This document shows, in pieces, positions 18,538-28,473 of a stretch of 64,000 bases of DNA (its first letter is position 1; each line of letters begins with the position of its first letter). This DNA comes from Pedobacter miscanthi. GTDB lineage: Bacteria > Bacteroidota > Bacteroidia > Sphingobacteriales > Sphingobacteriaceae. Position numbers and translations under genes: made by a program. The stretch lies in assembly GCF_003315595.1 (NCBI RefSeq), contig NZ_QNQU01000010.1, positions 29,202 through 93,201 of the forward strand, given 5' to 3'. The notes under the pieces are model-generated. The model saw only the letters and a program-made list of their open reading frames with translations. It had not been told where the DNA came from and made no database searches.

Positions 18538-19312
18538 AAAGATGCTGGAGTTATTTGGTTAGTGATACGTTGGCAAACATATTTCAGAATATTAAAAAAA
18601 TCTTAAAAAAAAATTAATGCATAAGCACAATTCCTTTTTTCCACTGGACTTTAACAAAAAAATAAATTAAAAATGCAGTGCACTTGTTTTTATTACAGAT
18701 TCGGACTGACTAGCGGGATCAAAAAAAGTCTATGAATTTCTTTTAAGCCATACCATTTTCCAGCAAGAGGTTTTAACCGGGAAGAACTGACATTTACCTT
18801 AAACTTTTTAGTGTACTTTATTATTTTCAGTCGGCTTGCTTAGGTAACATTAACGGCTTATTCGATTAGCATAAGATCATTGATTTTAAGGCAAAGCGAT
18901 GGGTATGAAATAGCTTTTATGCAAAAAAAACGGATTCAATCCCAATCTGGATTTGACCTAATCAGTGCTGATCAACCGGAAATATAAATACCTGATTGGA
19001 TCATTAGCTACCCAAAAAATTTCTTATTGCAAAGCCTATTGCACATATCCAATTTTATCGGTAAAAACTACTGATTATATAAAATTATGCCCACCCGTTA
19101 AGGTTTTGTTAAGGTTTTGTTAGTTCAGGCAGCCTTTAATTGTATAAATAACCCAGGACGGATGACTTTCTAAAGATACCGCCCAGTGCAATTAACCTAA
19201 CCTGATATTATATGTTTCACCGTAATCATCCGCCTTAGATACCTCTGCAAGTACCTGATTGCCTACCCAAAGGGTAAAAAAACCAAATATAAATCTATCA
19301 CAGAGAACCAGT
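18538..19312. promoter_or_regulatory. Divergent control region of the glycan locus
   Basis: 775 bases without a convincing gene between the divergent GH99-like and susC genes. The most notable element is a tandem direct repeat, TTAAGGTTTTG at 19098-19108 and 19109-19119, followed by TTA, about 195 bases before the susC ATG; an 11-bp period matches one helical turn and suggests a regulator site. No regulator gene of the HTCS, SusR or ECF/anti-sigma kind is next to the locus. Confidence 0.5.
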
Positions 19313-22300
19313 ATGAAAAAATCCAAATACCTATTATTGCTATTTTTTCTTTTCCCGTTCAATCTGCTTGCCCAGCAGATGGTTACGATCCGCGGAAAAG
19401 TAACTGATGCTTCCGACGGGAAAATTCTACCCGGCGTTGTTGTTACCTCAAATTCGCCCACAGGTAAAATCTCGGTAAGTACAGATGACCAGGGAGCCTA
19501 TTTGATTAAAGTTCCGGCAAATAGCCAGGAACTTAGCTACAGTTTTGTGGGAATGACTGCCCACACCGAAAAAATTGCAGGTAGAACAGTTATTAATGTT
19601 GTACTTGCCAGCAGCCAATCCGAGCTGGATGAAGTTGTGGTGATTGGCTACGGATCACAGAAAAAGGAAACGCTCACCGGATCAGTAGGTAATATTACCG
19701 CCAGGGATATCCAGACAACCACTGCCATCAGCCTGGCCCAGAAAATTCAGGGCAAGGTGGCCGGTCTTCAGATCAGGCAAAACGGAGGAGAACCTGGAAC
19801 ATTTGATAATTCAATAAATATCCGTGGTTATGGCGGAAGTCCGTTGTACGTTATAGACGGGGTGGCTAGAGAAGGTGCCGGCGAATTTCAGCGAATCAAT
19901 CCGGAAGATATCGAAAGCATTTCTTTTCTTAAAGATGGTTCTGCGGCCATTTACGGTTTGCGGGCTTCAAACGGCGTGGTGCTGGTAACGACTAAAAAAG
20001 GTGCCAAAGGTGATGCTGCGTTTAATTATAATAGCTTCGTTGGTTTTTCTAGTCCGACAGATGTGCCCCGGATGGCCAATGCTGCCGAATGGATCCAAAT
20101 GCGCAACGATGCGGCCTTTTTGGGCACAGGTTCACCTTTTATTCCAAGAGAAGAACTCAATAAATATATAACCGGAGCGCCGGGCTATGAAAGTACGGAT
20201 TGGTATAGCGAGGTAATGAAAAAATCGGCAATACAGCAACAGCATAATGTGTCAGCAGCGGGCGGGGGTGATAAAACGCAATATTTTGTCAGTTTGGGTT
20301 ACCAGCGCGAAAGCGGTTTGCTTAAAACCGGTGACATGGGATATTACAAATACAACATGAGGTCTAACCTGACCACACAACTAACCAAAAACCTGAAGGC
20401 TGAAATATTTATTGCCGGCAGGTACGACAACAGATTTACCCCAGGAGAAAATTTCTTTAACATATTTAAGGGTACCCGCGTAACACTACCAACTGAAAGG
20501 CCTTATGTGAACGGAAATACAGCATATCCTTCGATTGTTACACCCTCTAACCAAAACCCTGTGGTGTTGGCAGACCGGGATATCACCGGATATAGTGAAA
20601 ACGTTAACAGGAATGTCCAGTCGACCGTGGCATTAAACTATAATGTGCCCGGAGTTGAGGGCTTGAAGATCCGTGCTGCAGCATCTTACGACATGAACGG
20701 CTATTCTAATAAGGACCTTTCGAAACCGTATAACCTCTACACCTTTGCCAATGGAAATTATGTAAAACAGCCGCAACGTGTGGGTACAGGAAACATTTCT
20801 AATGTTATAGACAATAACAACAACCTTACCCTGCAAGGCCAGGTAAGCTATAGCAGGTTATTTGCAAAAAAACACAATGTGGGGGGAACACTGGTTGTAG
20901 AGCAACAGCAGGGATGGAGCCGGAACACCCTGGCAAGGAGGTATTACGATTTTTATACCACAGACCAGCTCAATTATGCCGGTCTGAGAACGCCTGAGGC
21001 CGCAGGCCTTGAGGGCCAGAGTGCATATCTTGGATACGTAGGAAGGTTTAACTATGATTATGCAGGCAAATACCTCATCGATTTTGTTTTCCGTCAGGAC
21101 GGTAATTATGCCTACAAAAACAAATGGGGTTTTTTCCCCGGAGTAAGCGCGGCCTGGAGGGTTTCAGAAGAAAATTTTATAAAAAACAAGCTGCCCCTGA
21201 TCAGCAATTTAAAACTTAAAGCCTCTTTCGGTACCGCAGGCGCAGCGAACTCGGTAGCACCTTTCCAGTATGTACCAGGTTTCGGCACAACAGGGGGAGG
21301 AAATTACGAGTTTCAGAATGATATCCTCACCACCGGGATTGCAGCCCCGCCGATTGTGAACGAGAACCTAAGCTGGACCAAATCAGAGTTTATCGACTTT
21401 GGCCTGGAACTGGGGCTCTGGAAAAACCAGCTTACCTTCGAATTTGATGTGTATCAAAGGGATACCAAAGGAATCGCCGCCACCAGGAATGTATCCCTGC
21501 CCAACACTTTTGGTGCTACAATCCCCTTTGAGAACCTCAATAGCGACAGGGTACGTGGTATAGAATTTTCACTTGGCCACAATGGTTCAATCGGAGAATT
21601 TAAATACAATATTTCCGGAAATTTCAATTATTCCAGACAGATGGATTTGTATGTGGAGGGCGCCCCGTTTACCAACAGTTATGACCAGTGGCGTAACCAA
21701 AGAGCCTACAGGTACAGAGACATCAGCTGGGGTTACACTTACGCCGGCCAGTTTCAAAATAAAGAAGAAATCTTACAACACGCCCTGCAGAATGGAGACC
21801 AGGCCAATATCCGCGAACTTCCCGGAGATTATAAATTTCAGGATATCAATAATGATGGTGTAATCGATGACCGCGACATGCTTCCGCTGTTTGACGGATC
21901 AACACCTAAATTATTTTACGGTTTAACTTTGAATGGCTCTTTCAAGGGTTTCGATTTCAATTTGCTTCTACAGGGTTCAGGCAGGTATACGGTAAGGTTT
22001 AACGAAGTGTATGGTGAGATACTCGCCTTTAGGGGTAATACACCGGCATACTTTTTTGACCGCTGGAGACTTTCCGACCCCTATGATATCAACAGCGCAT
22101 GGATTCCGGGAAAATATCCGGCCTCCAGGTTTAATGGTGATGTTGGAAGGATTTACACTGAAAGCTCGGTATGGAGAAGAGATGCCTCATACGTTCGATT
22201 GAAAAGTGTGGAACTGGGCTACTCCTTCCGCCCATCTTTTTTTGCAAAGGCCGGGATAAAAAAACTCAGGATTTACGCCAGTGCATTTAACCTGCTCACG

Positions 22301-22417
22301 ATAACAGATCCTTTTGTTAAAGCATTTGACCCTGAAAGAGCAGAAGGATTGTTTAGCGCCGGTTTAAACTATCCTTTGTCAAAAACCTACAACTTCGGTA
22401 TAAATCTTAATTTTTAA
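19313..22417 (+). CDS. susC: SusC/RagA family TonB-linked outer membrane protein
   Basis: 1034 aa from MKKSKYLLLL; the open frame from 19259 only adds a leader. Signal peptide (to LLAQ), carboxypeptidase-regulatory-like domain (about 22-105), plug domain starting DEVVVIGYGSQKKETLTGSV with the INIRGYG and SPLYVIDGV signatures, then a 22-strand barrel ending in YNFGINLNF. Imports oligosaccharides across the outer membrane with SusD as a lid, driven by TonB. First gene of a four-gene operon with susD, a DUF3823 lipoprotein and a GH99-like lipoprotein, which suggests an alpha-mannan-type substrate (inference). No N-terminal sigma-signalling extension. Confidence 0.95.
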   Translation: MKKSKYLLLLFFLFPFNLLAQQMVTIRGKVTDASDGKILPGVVVTSNSPTGKISVSTDDQGAYLIKVPANSQELSYSFVGMTAHTEKIAGRTVINVVLASSQSELDEVVVIGYGSQKKETLTGSVGNITARDIQTTTAISLAQKIQGKVAGLQIRQNGGEPGTFDNSINIRGYGGSPLYVIDGVAREGAGEFQRINPEDIESISFLKDGSAAIYGLRASNGVVLVTTKKGAKGDAAFNYNSFVGFSSPTDVPRMANAAEWIQMRNDAAFLGTGSPFIPREELNKYITGAPGYESTDWYSEVMKKSAIQQQHNVSAAGGGDKTQYFVSLGYQRESGLLKTGDMGYYKYNMRSNLTTQLTKNLKAEIFIAGRYDNRFTPGENFFNIFKGTRVTLPTERPYVNGNTAYPSIVTPSNQNPVVLADRDITGYSENVNRNVQSTVALNYNVPGVEGLKIRAAASYDMNGYSNKDLSKPYNLYTFANGNYVKQPQRVGTGNISNVIDNNNNLTLQGQVSYSRLFAKKHNVGGTLVVEQQQGWSRNTLARRYYDFYTTDQLNYAGLRTPEAAGLEGQSAYLGYVGRFNYDYAGKYLIDFVFRQDGNYAYKNKWGFFPGVSAAWRVSEENFIKNKLPLISNLKLKASFGTAGAANSVAPFQYVPGFGTTGGGNYEFQNDILTTGIAAPPIVNENLSWTKSEFIDFGLELGLWKNQLTFEFDVYQRDTKGIAATRNVSLPNTFGATIPFENLNSDRVRGIEFSLGHNGSIGEFKYNISGNFNYSRQMDLYVEGAPFTNSYDQWRNQRAYRYRDISWGYTYAGQFQNKEEILQHALQNGDQANIRELPGDYKFQDINNDGVIDDRDMLPLFDGSTPKLFYGLTLNGSFKGFDFNLLLQGSGRYTVRFNEVYGEILAFRGNTPAYFFDRWRLSDPYDINSAWIPGKYPASRFNGDVGRIYTESSVWRRDASYVRLKSVELGYSFRPSFFAKAGIKKLRIYASAFNLLTITDPFVKAFDPERAEGLFSAGLNYPLSKTYNFGINLNF

Positions 22418-22428
22418 ACGACACGATC

Positions 22429-24315
22429 ATGAAAAATCAAAAAATATTTATACTAATGGTCTTGATGCCCTTTCTGCTTTCATCTTGCCAGAAGGTACTT
22501 GATCTTAAACCAACAGATAAATTGCAACCTGAGCAACTCTTCAGCGATCCGGAGGGCGTAAAGGTATATATGGCAAACTTATATTACCAGTTACCCATTG
22601 AGGACTTTACTTTTTTCAGACAAGGGGTAAATTTCAATGGTGGAGATCCAAACAATGGAGGTTTTGCACCGGCTATGGTTACCGATGAGGCCATGCATAC
22701 CGAATTTGGTGATTTTATCGGAAACGATGATTTTAAATGGTGGGAACAAGGATATAAACTGATCCGGGAAGTAAACCTGATGATTGATGTAATCCCGACC
22801 CTGGCTATCAATGAGGCGGAAAAAAAAGCATTGATCGGTGAAAGTGCATTTATAAGGGCTTATGCCTACTTTTCACTGGCAAAACGTTATGGGGGTGTTC
22901 CGTTGATCAAGGGATCACAGCCCTATGGCTCTCCTGAATCATTGAAAGTGCCTCGCAGTACAGAAAAAGAAACCTGGGATTTCGTTTTACAGGAATGCGA
23001 TGTCGCGATTGAAAACCTTGGTACTGAAAAAGGAAGAAGGGCAAACAAGTTTACCGCTTATGCACTCAAATCACGTGCAGCACTTCATGCCGCATCACTG
23101 GCCAAATTCGGCAGCAGGGCACCATTAACAGGCGATGCGGTCACCAAAAAACTTGTTGGGCTTGATGCTGCCACCGCAGCAGGATATTATGACGCTTGTA
23201 TTAAGGCTTCCCAGGCAGTTATTGCCTCAGGCCAGTACAGTCTTTTCAGGCCTAATCCAGCCAACCCGGCTGAGGCGGCAGAGAACTACAGGCTATTGTT
23301 CGAAAATCCTAATTCGGCGCCCGAAGAGGCCATATTTGTGAAAGGATATGCCCTTCCCGGTACCAGCCTTGGCCACAATTACGATATCTGGTACCAACCT
23401 GCCCAATTGGCAAACGGATGGCCGCATCCGGGAAGGATGAATCCGACACTGGATTTGGTTGATACTTATGAGAGTTATGATGCTCCGGGAAAAAGCGCAC
23501 CAATAGTAACCACATCAGACGGCATCACCGGCGATTACAATGGATATAGTCCAACTAAAAACTACATCAGGTATGATAGTCCAAATGCAATTTTTGCAAA
23601 CAAGGATGCCAGACTTTGGGGAACAGCAGTTTTACCTGGCACATTGTGGAAAAATACCCCGATCATTATCCAGGCAGGTTATGTTAAGCCCAATGGTGAG
23701 GCAGTAATCAGGGTAAAAGACCAGATTACAATCGGAAACAATACATTCCACACCTATGGCGCTGCCAGTGTTACCCAATATTCGGGTTTTGATACCTATG
23801 GAGGCAATAATACAAGAACCGGTTTTTCATTTAAAAAGTTCCTCAACCAGCAGAAACCAGTCGTAGCAGGCTGGAATCAGAGTACTACCGATTTCATGGA
23901 GTTTAGGTATGCAGAAGTGCTATTGAATTATGCCGAGGCGGTAGTTGAAAGCGGTACCGGCGATGCAGTGCTTGCCGCAAAGGTGCTTAACGACATTCGA
24001 AAACGCGCCGCACACACCACCAATGAACCCCTTACCGTGGAGAATGTGCAGCGGGAAAGGCGCGTTGAACTGTCTTTCGAAAACAAACGCTTTTGGGACC
24101 TGATCAGAAGAAGGGAATTCCATACTGAGTTTAACAACAGAAGCATGCATACCCTCCTACCGCTCCAGGACCTTCGGGCGCTTCCGGCAACAAAATACAT
24201 CTTTGTACGGGTTGTAGTTCCCAATACAAACCCGAGAACATTTGAACCAAAAACATATTACAGGTACATACCCGGGATTGGCACAAATGGTTTAGTTCAG
24301 AACCCACAGTATTAA
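22429..24315 (+). CDS. susD: SusD/RagB family lipoprotein
   Basis: 628 aa, lipoprotein signal MKNQKIFILMVLMPFLLSSC with lipidation Cys20. SusD-like TPR fold with the N-terminal motif LDLKPTDKLQPEQLF, the FIRAYAYFSLAKRYGGVPLI region typical of the family, and the C-terminal RRVELSFENKRFWDLIRRRE. Surface glycan-binding lid of the SusC transporter. Begins 11 bases after susC. Longer than the usual 500-570 aa, with extra loops around residues 330-480. Confidence 0.95.
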   Translation: MKNQKIFILMVLMPFLLSSCQKVLDLKPTDKLQPEQLFSDPEGVKVYMANLYYQLPIEDFTFFRQGVNFNGGDPNNGGFAPAMVTDEAMHTEFGDFIGNDDFKWWEQGYKLIREVNLMIDVIPTLAINEAEKKALIGESAFIRAYAYFSLAKRYGGVPLIKGSQPYGSPESLKVPRSTEKETWDFVLQECDVAIENLGTEKGRRANKFTAYALKSRAALHAASLAKFGSRAPLTGDAVTKKLVGLDAATAAGYYDACIKASQAVIASGQYSLFRPNPANPAEAAENYRLLFENPNSAPEEAIFVKGYALPGTSLGHNYDIWYQPAQLANGWPHPGRMNPTLDLVDTYESYDAPGKSAPIVTTSDGITGDYNGYSPTKNYIRYDSPNAIFANKDARLWGTAVLPGTLWKNTPIIIQAGYVKPNGEAVIRVKDQITIGNNTFHTYGAASVTQYSGFDTYGGNNTRTGFSFKKFLNQQKPVVAGWNQSTTDFMEFRYAEVLLNYAEAVVESGTGDAVLAAKVLNDIRKRAAHTTNEPLTVENVQRERRVELSFENKRFWDLIRRREFHTEFNNRSMHTLLPLQDLRALPATKYIFVRVVVPNTNPRTFEPKTYYRYIPGIGTNGLVQNPQY

Positions 24316-24321
24316 AAAATC

Positions 24322-25005
24322 ATGAAAAAGATCCATATCTATATTTTAGCAGTAACACTTGCGTTTTCTGCTTGTAAACTTGACAATCTGGAGAAGCCTG
24401 CGGCAGGTTTATCAGGAAAATTTATTGATGCACAAACCAACGAACTGGTTCAGCAGGATATTATACGCGGTACCCAAATTGAACTCAAAGAGCACGGTTA
24501 TGACCCGGTATCATCACAGTTCCTCGTTGTTAAAACTGATGGCACCTACGAAAACAGCATGCTATTTGCAAATACCTATACCATACAACCGGTAAGGGGC
24601 AACTTTATCGCTGTAGAACCACAGGAGTTTAAGATAAGCCCCGGGTCGACCCTTGATTTTAAAGTTGTGCCTTATATCCGTATCAGAGAGGCCAGCATCA
24701 CCAAAACTGGAAACAAGATCGTTGCTACCTTCAAAATCCAGCAGAATATCATCAGCAACGTAAAAAAGATCGGTTTGTACGCCCATGTCGATTCCCGCGT
24801 TGGCGAGCCTATGAGGCAGGCTGCTACAGAACGGGAACTGAATGCGGTTACGGATGCAAATCAGGTGTATACACTGGAGATCGATCTTCCTTCAAACAGC
24901 GCTGTACTCAAGCCAGGAAACCAGTATTATTTCCGGATCGGCGCACTGATCGATGCAAGCGAGGCTAAATTAAATTACGCACCCGCAGTACGTATAACGA
25001 TATGA
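24322..25005 (+). CDS. DUF3823-type SusE-position lipoprotein
   Basis: 227 aa lipoprotein (lipobox AFSAC, Cys19). Features KLDNLEKPAAGLSGKFIDAQTN and IQLKEHGY-like IELKEHGYDP typical of DUF3823 proteins, which sit in the third position of many sus operons. Two beta-sandwich domains are likely; the role is probably surface glycan binding. It starts 6 bases after susD. Confidence 0.82.
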   Translation: MKKIHIYILAVTLAFSACKLDNLEKPAAGLSGKFIDAQTNELVQQDIIRGTQIELKEHGYDPVSSQFLVVKTDGTYENSMLFANTYTIQPVRGNFIAVEPQEFKISPGSTLDFKVVPYIRIREASITKTGNKIVATFKIQQNIISNVKKIGLYAHVDSRVGEPMRQAATERELNAVTDANQVYTLEIDLPSNSAVLKPGNQYYFRIGALIDASEAKLNYAPAVRITI

Positions 25006-25055
25006 TAAAACCGTTTGCCAGCCTGTTAACAGGTTAGCACTAAAAAACTAAATAT

Positions 25056-26396
25056 ATGATCACGAAAAAAACAGGTATCTTAGTTGTCATTTTAGCGTTG
25101 ATTGGCTTTTCCTGCTCAAAAAGCGACACTGATAATGCTAACGGCGGTGGAGATCCGGGCCCACCTCAGATTCCGGTGAAAGAAATAGTTTATGATGAGA
25201 CCGGATGTTTGTACACCTCTTATAATAACCTGGTAATGGCAGGCTATCAGGGATGGTTTGCCGCACAAGGTGATGACTCAAACCGTAGCTGGTACCATTA
25301 CCGCAATGATTGCGGCTTCCAGCCCGGCTGTGCAGCGGTAGACTTTTGGCCGGATATGGCTGAATATAGTAAAAAATATATCAGTCCTTTCAGCTTCGCC
25401 AATGGCAATGCGGCTTATCTCTATAGCCCTTATGACGAAGAAAGTGTTGACCTTCATTTTAAATGGATGAAGGATTATGGTATTGACGGCGTTTTTATGC
25501 AGCGCTTTGTTGTAGAGGTAAAGGATTCCAATCCGGCAGGCAAAGGGCACTTTAACAAGGTGCTGGCAAACGCGCTTAAGGCAGCTAAAAAGTACAGCAG
25601 GGCTATAGGCGTTATGTATGACCTTAGCGGCTGTACCTCGCAGGATATGGCAGCGCTGGAAAAGGACTGGGCTGAAATACAGGCGGAATTTAGGCTGTTT
25701 GATAATGTGGCAAATCCAACATATATCAGGCACAATAAAAAGCCATTGTTAACGATCTGGGGAACCGGATTTAACGATAATAGAAAGTATAGCATTGCTG
25801 ATGTACAACAAACCGTATCCAGGCTGAAGGGGCCTGAGAAAAAAGTATCGATTATGTTGGGGGTACCTTATTACTGGAGAACACTCAATAACGATACAGA
25901 GAATTCTCCCCTGCTGCATGCCCTTATTAAACAGGCCGATATCATTATGCCCTGGGCAGTTGGAAGATATAATGCAGACAATTATAACCAAACTGCAGGA
26001 ACTGTGCTGGCAGGAGATATCCAATGGTGTGCCAATAACAACATCACCTATGTTCCCCTGGTATTTCCGGGCTTTAGCTGGGGGAACCTTAAGAAAGACC
26101 CTTCCGTTTATAATTCGATACCCCGCGGGCAAGGCAACTTCTTATGGAAACAGGTTGCCGGAGCCAAAATATCGGGAGCAAAATCACTTTATGTAGCCAT
26201 GTTCGATGAGATTGACGAAGGCACTGCAATATTTAAGGCGCTGAGGGAAAATGAAGTTCCGCTGAATGGCTCAGGGAAGTTCACCGGTATCGAAAATAAT
26301 TTGCAATCAGATTATTACCTCTGGCTTACAGGTCAGGCTGCAAACTGGTTCCACAATACCGGAAACTATTCTGCGGTAAAACCTATTAGACCATAA
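25056..26396 (+). CDS. GH71/99-like glycoside hydrolase lipoprotein
   Basis: 446 aa with lipobox IGFSC (Cys20) and a Gly/Pro linker, then a GH99-like domain: NNLVMAGYQGWFAAQGDD, LHFKWMKDYGIDGVFMQRF, GVMYDLSGC, and AMFDEIDEGTAIF. E385 and E388 are in the place of the GH99 catalytic pair. It is a paralogue of the divergent GH99-like gene at 17050 and is predicted to be surface-anchored, cutting glycan before SusCD import. The product of the pair is unknown; many relatives of this subgroup are uncharacterised. Confidence 0.85.
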   Translation: MITKKTGILVVILALIGFSCSKSDTDNANGGGDPGPPQIPVKEIVYDETGCLYTSYNNLVMAGYQGWFAAQGDDSNRSWYHYRNDCGFQPGCAAVDFWPDMAEYSKKYISPFSFANGNAAYLYSPYDEESVDLHFKWMKDYGIDGVFMQRFVVEVKDSNPAGKGHFNKVLANALKAAKKYSRAIGVMYDLSGCTSQDMAALEKDWAEIQAEFRLFDNVANPTYIRHNKKPLLTIWGTGFNDNRKYSIADVQQTVSRLKGPEKKVSIMLGVPYYWRTLNNDTENSPLLHALIKQADIIMPWAVGRYNADNYNQTAGTVLAGDIQWCANNNITYVPLVFPGFSWGNLKKDPSVYNSIPRGQGNFLWKQVAGAKISGAKSLYVAMFDEIDEGTAIFKALRENEVPLNGSGKFTGIENNLQSDYYLWLTGQAANWFHNTGNYSAVKPIRP

Positions 26397-26435
26397 GTTA
26401 TGGCTATTGGTAGCTTGACCAATTAGAACAGTGAT

Positions 26436-26475
26436 ATGGCCGGTACAGATTAATTGTACTGGCCATTTCATTTTT
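26436..26475 (+). terminator. Terminator of the sus operon
   Basis: ATGGCC-G-GTACA (26436-26447) pairs with TGTAC-T-GGCCAT (26455-26466) with one mismatch, followed by TTCATTTTT. Confidence 0.75.
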
Positions 26476-26557
26476 GAACATAAACATTACTATATAGTAA
26501 TCCAGGCATCCCGGCTGCTGGAAAATTAACATAAATGTGTCAATTTCAAAATCAGGC

Positions 26558-26588
26558 TTGTAGGTATTTAGGTAAATACCTAAATTTG
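26558..26588 (+). promoter_or_regulatory. ArsR promoter with embedded operator
   Basis: TTG (26558-26560), 20-base spacer, TAAATTTG (26581-26588), a perfect -7 box. The inverted repeat ATTTAGG-N6-CCTAAAT covers 26566-26585, so a bound repressor would block the promoter. The start codon is only 4 bases after the -7 box, so the transcript may have almost no leader. Confidence 0.7.
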
Positions 26589-26592
26589 TGAC

Positions 26593-26898
26593 ATGAAAAT
26601 ACTTGAAGTAATCAAAGCATTATCCAATCAAACCCGTTTAGATATCCTGACCTGGTTGAAAGAGCCCTTTGATTATTTTCCGGCCAAGGAACTAATTGAC
26701 TATAAGGCCTCACTGGGTGTATGTGTTTCCGACATAGCCAAAAAGGCTAAAATGTCCATTCCCACGGTTTCAGTTTATCTTAAAAATATGTCGGCAGCAA
26801 ATCTTTTGATAGCAACCAGAAAAGACCAATGGACTTATTATAAACGCAATGAAAAGGCCATACAGCAATTAGCCCAGTTGATCAGCAAAAAACTATAA
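26593..26898 (+). CDS. ArsR family transcriptional regulator
   Basis: 101-aa winged helix: LSNQTRLDILTWLKEP at the N-terminus, recognition helix region VSDIAKKAKMSIPTVSVYLKNM, wing to the C-terminus. There is no ELCVCDL-type metal-binding motif; the related position reads SLGVCVSDI, so metal sensing is uncertain. It probably represses itself and the downstream oxidoreductase via two ATTTAGG-N6-CCTAAAT sites. Confidence 0.88.
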   Translation: MKILEVIKALSNQTRLDILTWLKEPFDYFPAKELIDYKASLGVCVSDIAKKAKMSIPTVSVYLKNMSAANLLIATRKDQWTYYKRNEKAIQQLAQLISKKL

Positions 26899-26914
26899 AA
26901 AAATTTAAAAATAC

Positions 26915-26934
26915 ATTTAGGAATTTACCTAAAT
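26915..26934. promoter_or_regulatory. Second ArsR-type operator
   Basis: ATTTAGG-AATTTA-CCTAAAT, same arms and spacing as the site in the ArsR promoter, in the 54-base gap before the oxidoreductase gene. Confidence 0.7.
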
Positions 26935-26952
26935 AACTAAATCATAAAAACA

Positions 26953-27921
26953 ATGAAAGCAGCAGTATTAAACGGATTTGGTCCGGTTGATAAGTTTGAA
27001 ATACTTGAAATCCCTATCCCAACTCCCGGGCCTGGTGAAGTGCTGGTAAAAGTAATGGCCACATCGGTGAACCCCCTGGATTTTCAGGTTCGCCGGGGAG
27101 ATTATAAAAATGAACTTCAACTTCCGGTAATTACCGGGCACGATATTTCCGGCGTGATTGTAGAGACCGGAACGGGCGTCAAAAATTTCAGGGCAGGTGA
27201 TGAAGTGTATTATACTCCCGAAATTTTTAAAGGACAGGGAAGTTATGCAGAATACCACTGTGCCAATGAATCCATCATCGCGAGAAAACCTGAAAATATA
27301 AACCATATCGAGGCCGCAACATTCCCTTTGGCAGCAGGTACAGCCTGGGAAATGCTTTACACAAGGGCACAACTTAAAATCAACCAAACCGTTTTGATAC
27401 ATGGCGGCGCTGGCGGTGTAGGGATCCCCACTATTCAACTGGCAAAAGCAATGGGTGCTACAGTTTACACCACGGCGAGAAGTGTTCACCACGCATTTCT
27501 CAAAGAATTGGGAGCCGACCATATCATCGACTATGAAAAAGAAAACTATATCGATAAAATACTGGCGCTTACAGCTAACCGGGGCGTAGACGTCGTAATC
27601 GATACAATAGGTGGAAACACGCTCTCGGAAAGCGGAAAAGTGTTAAGCCAGATGGGACAAGTTGTTACATTGGTTGATATTGAAACACCCCAGAACCTGA
27701 TCCACGCCTGGGGAAAAAATGCTACCTACCATTTTGTATTTACCAGACAGAACAGGAATAAACTGGACGAACTTACCAGACTGATCGAATCCGGAAAGCT
27801 AAAACCGGTATTAACCAAGGTTTTCCCGTTGCAGGAGATCGCTAAAGCACACAGTCTGCTTGAATTTAAGGATAGTGATAAAAATTTTTACGGAAAGATC
27901 GGTATACGGGTAGGCGATTAA
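26953..27921 (+). CDS. Zinc-independent MDR alcohol dehydrogenase / quinone oxidoreductase
   Basis: 322 aa medium-chain dehydrogenase/reductase of the NADPH:quinone oxidoreductase type: GroES-like N-terminal domain (VMATSVNPLDFQVRRGDY, GHDISGVI), Rossmann nucleotide site LIHGGAGGVGIPTIQLAK, and no structural-zinc cysteines. Reduces quinones or enones with NADPH. Controlled by the ArsR protein upstream, to judge from the shared operator. Confidence 0.88.
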   Translation: MKAAVLNGFGPVDKFEILEIPIPTPGPGEVLVKVMATSVNPLDFQVRRGDYKNELQLPVITGHDISGVIVETGTGVKNFRAGDEVYYTPEIFKGQGSYAEYHCANESIIARKPENINHIEAATFPLAAGTAWEMLYTRAQLKINQTVLIHGGAGGVGIPTIQLAKAMGATVYTTARSVHHAFLKELGADHIIDYEKENYIDKILALTANRGVDVVIDTIGGNTLSESGKVLSQMGQVVTLVDIETPQNLIHAWGKNATYHFVFTRQNRNKLDELTRLIESGKLKPVLTKVFPLQEIAKAHSLLEFKDSDKNFYGKIGIRVGD

Positions 27922-27946
27922 AAAATGATGAAACAAAAATCAGATA

Positions 27947-28272
27947 ATGGATAACAGGAACATTTTTATAAAGGCAAACAAGGCCCTTGCAGAAGGGAAT
28001 TATAAGGAATTCATCACTTACTGCAGGGATGACATTAAGTGGGAAAACGTGGTGAGGAAACGTTTAATGGAAAGGCCGAACTTCTGGATTATATCTACTC
28101 AGTTTATACCGGACTGACATTTAAAACGGAAAATTACATCAAAGAAAATGATTTTATCATTGAGCTTGGCCAGATTACTTCACGGGGAAATGAGGCAAAA
28201 ACGAGTGATTACTGCGATGTGTGGAGATTTAAAGATGGAATGATCAGCCAGGTCAGGTCGTTTGTGATTTAA
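27947..28272 (+). pseudogene. NTF2-like (SnoaL-type) protein, one-base frameshift
   Basis: The reading frame from ATG 27947 (MDNRNIFIKANKALAEGNYK, DDIKWENV) runs out of frame at 28051-28052, and the second frame continues GEETFNGKAELLDYI to the stop at 28272. Adding one G at GTGGTGAG (to GTGGGTGAG) restores an unbroken NTF2-like domain of about 108 aa with the usual W-x-N-V-G-x-x-T-F-x-G-K-x-x motif. It lies 25 bases after the oxidoreductase gene and probably belongs to that operon. Confidence 0.75.
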
Positions 28273-28473
28273 AAAGGATTCGGGACAATCCCTGTTTTTT
28301 CGGTTTGCCAAAGCAGATTTTACATCAAATGCCCAACATTGGCATAACGGAGTGTTGGGTATTATCAGGATCAGAATAAAACCGGCTGATGGTCTGCAAT
28401 GATACAGGCCATCAGTCGGGATTCACAAAAATCCGGTAGCATTCCCATGTTTGAACGCGACCTCTCAATGCCG

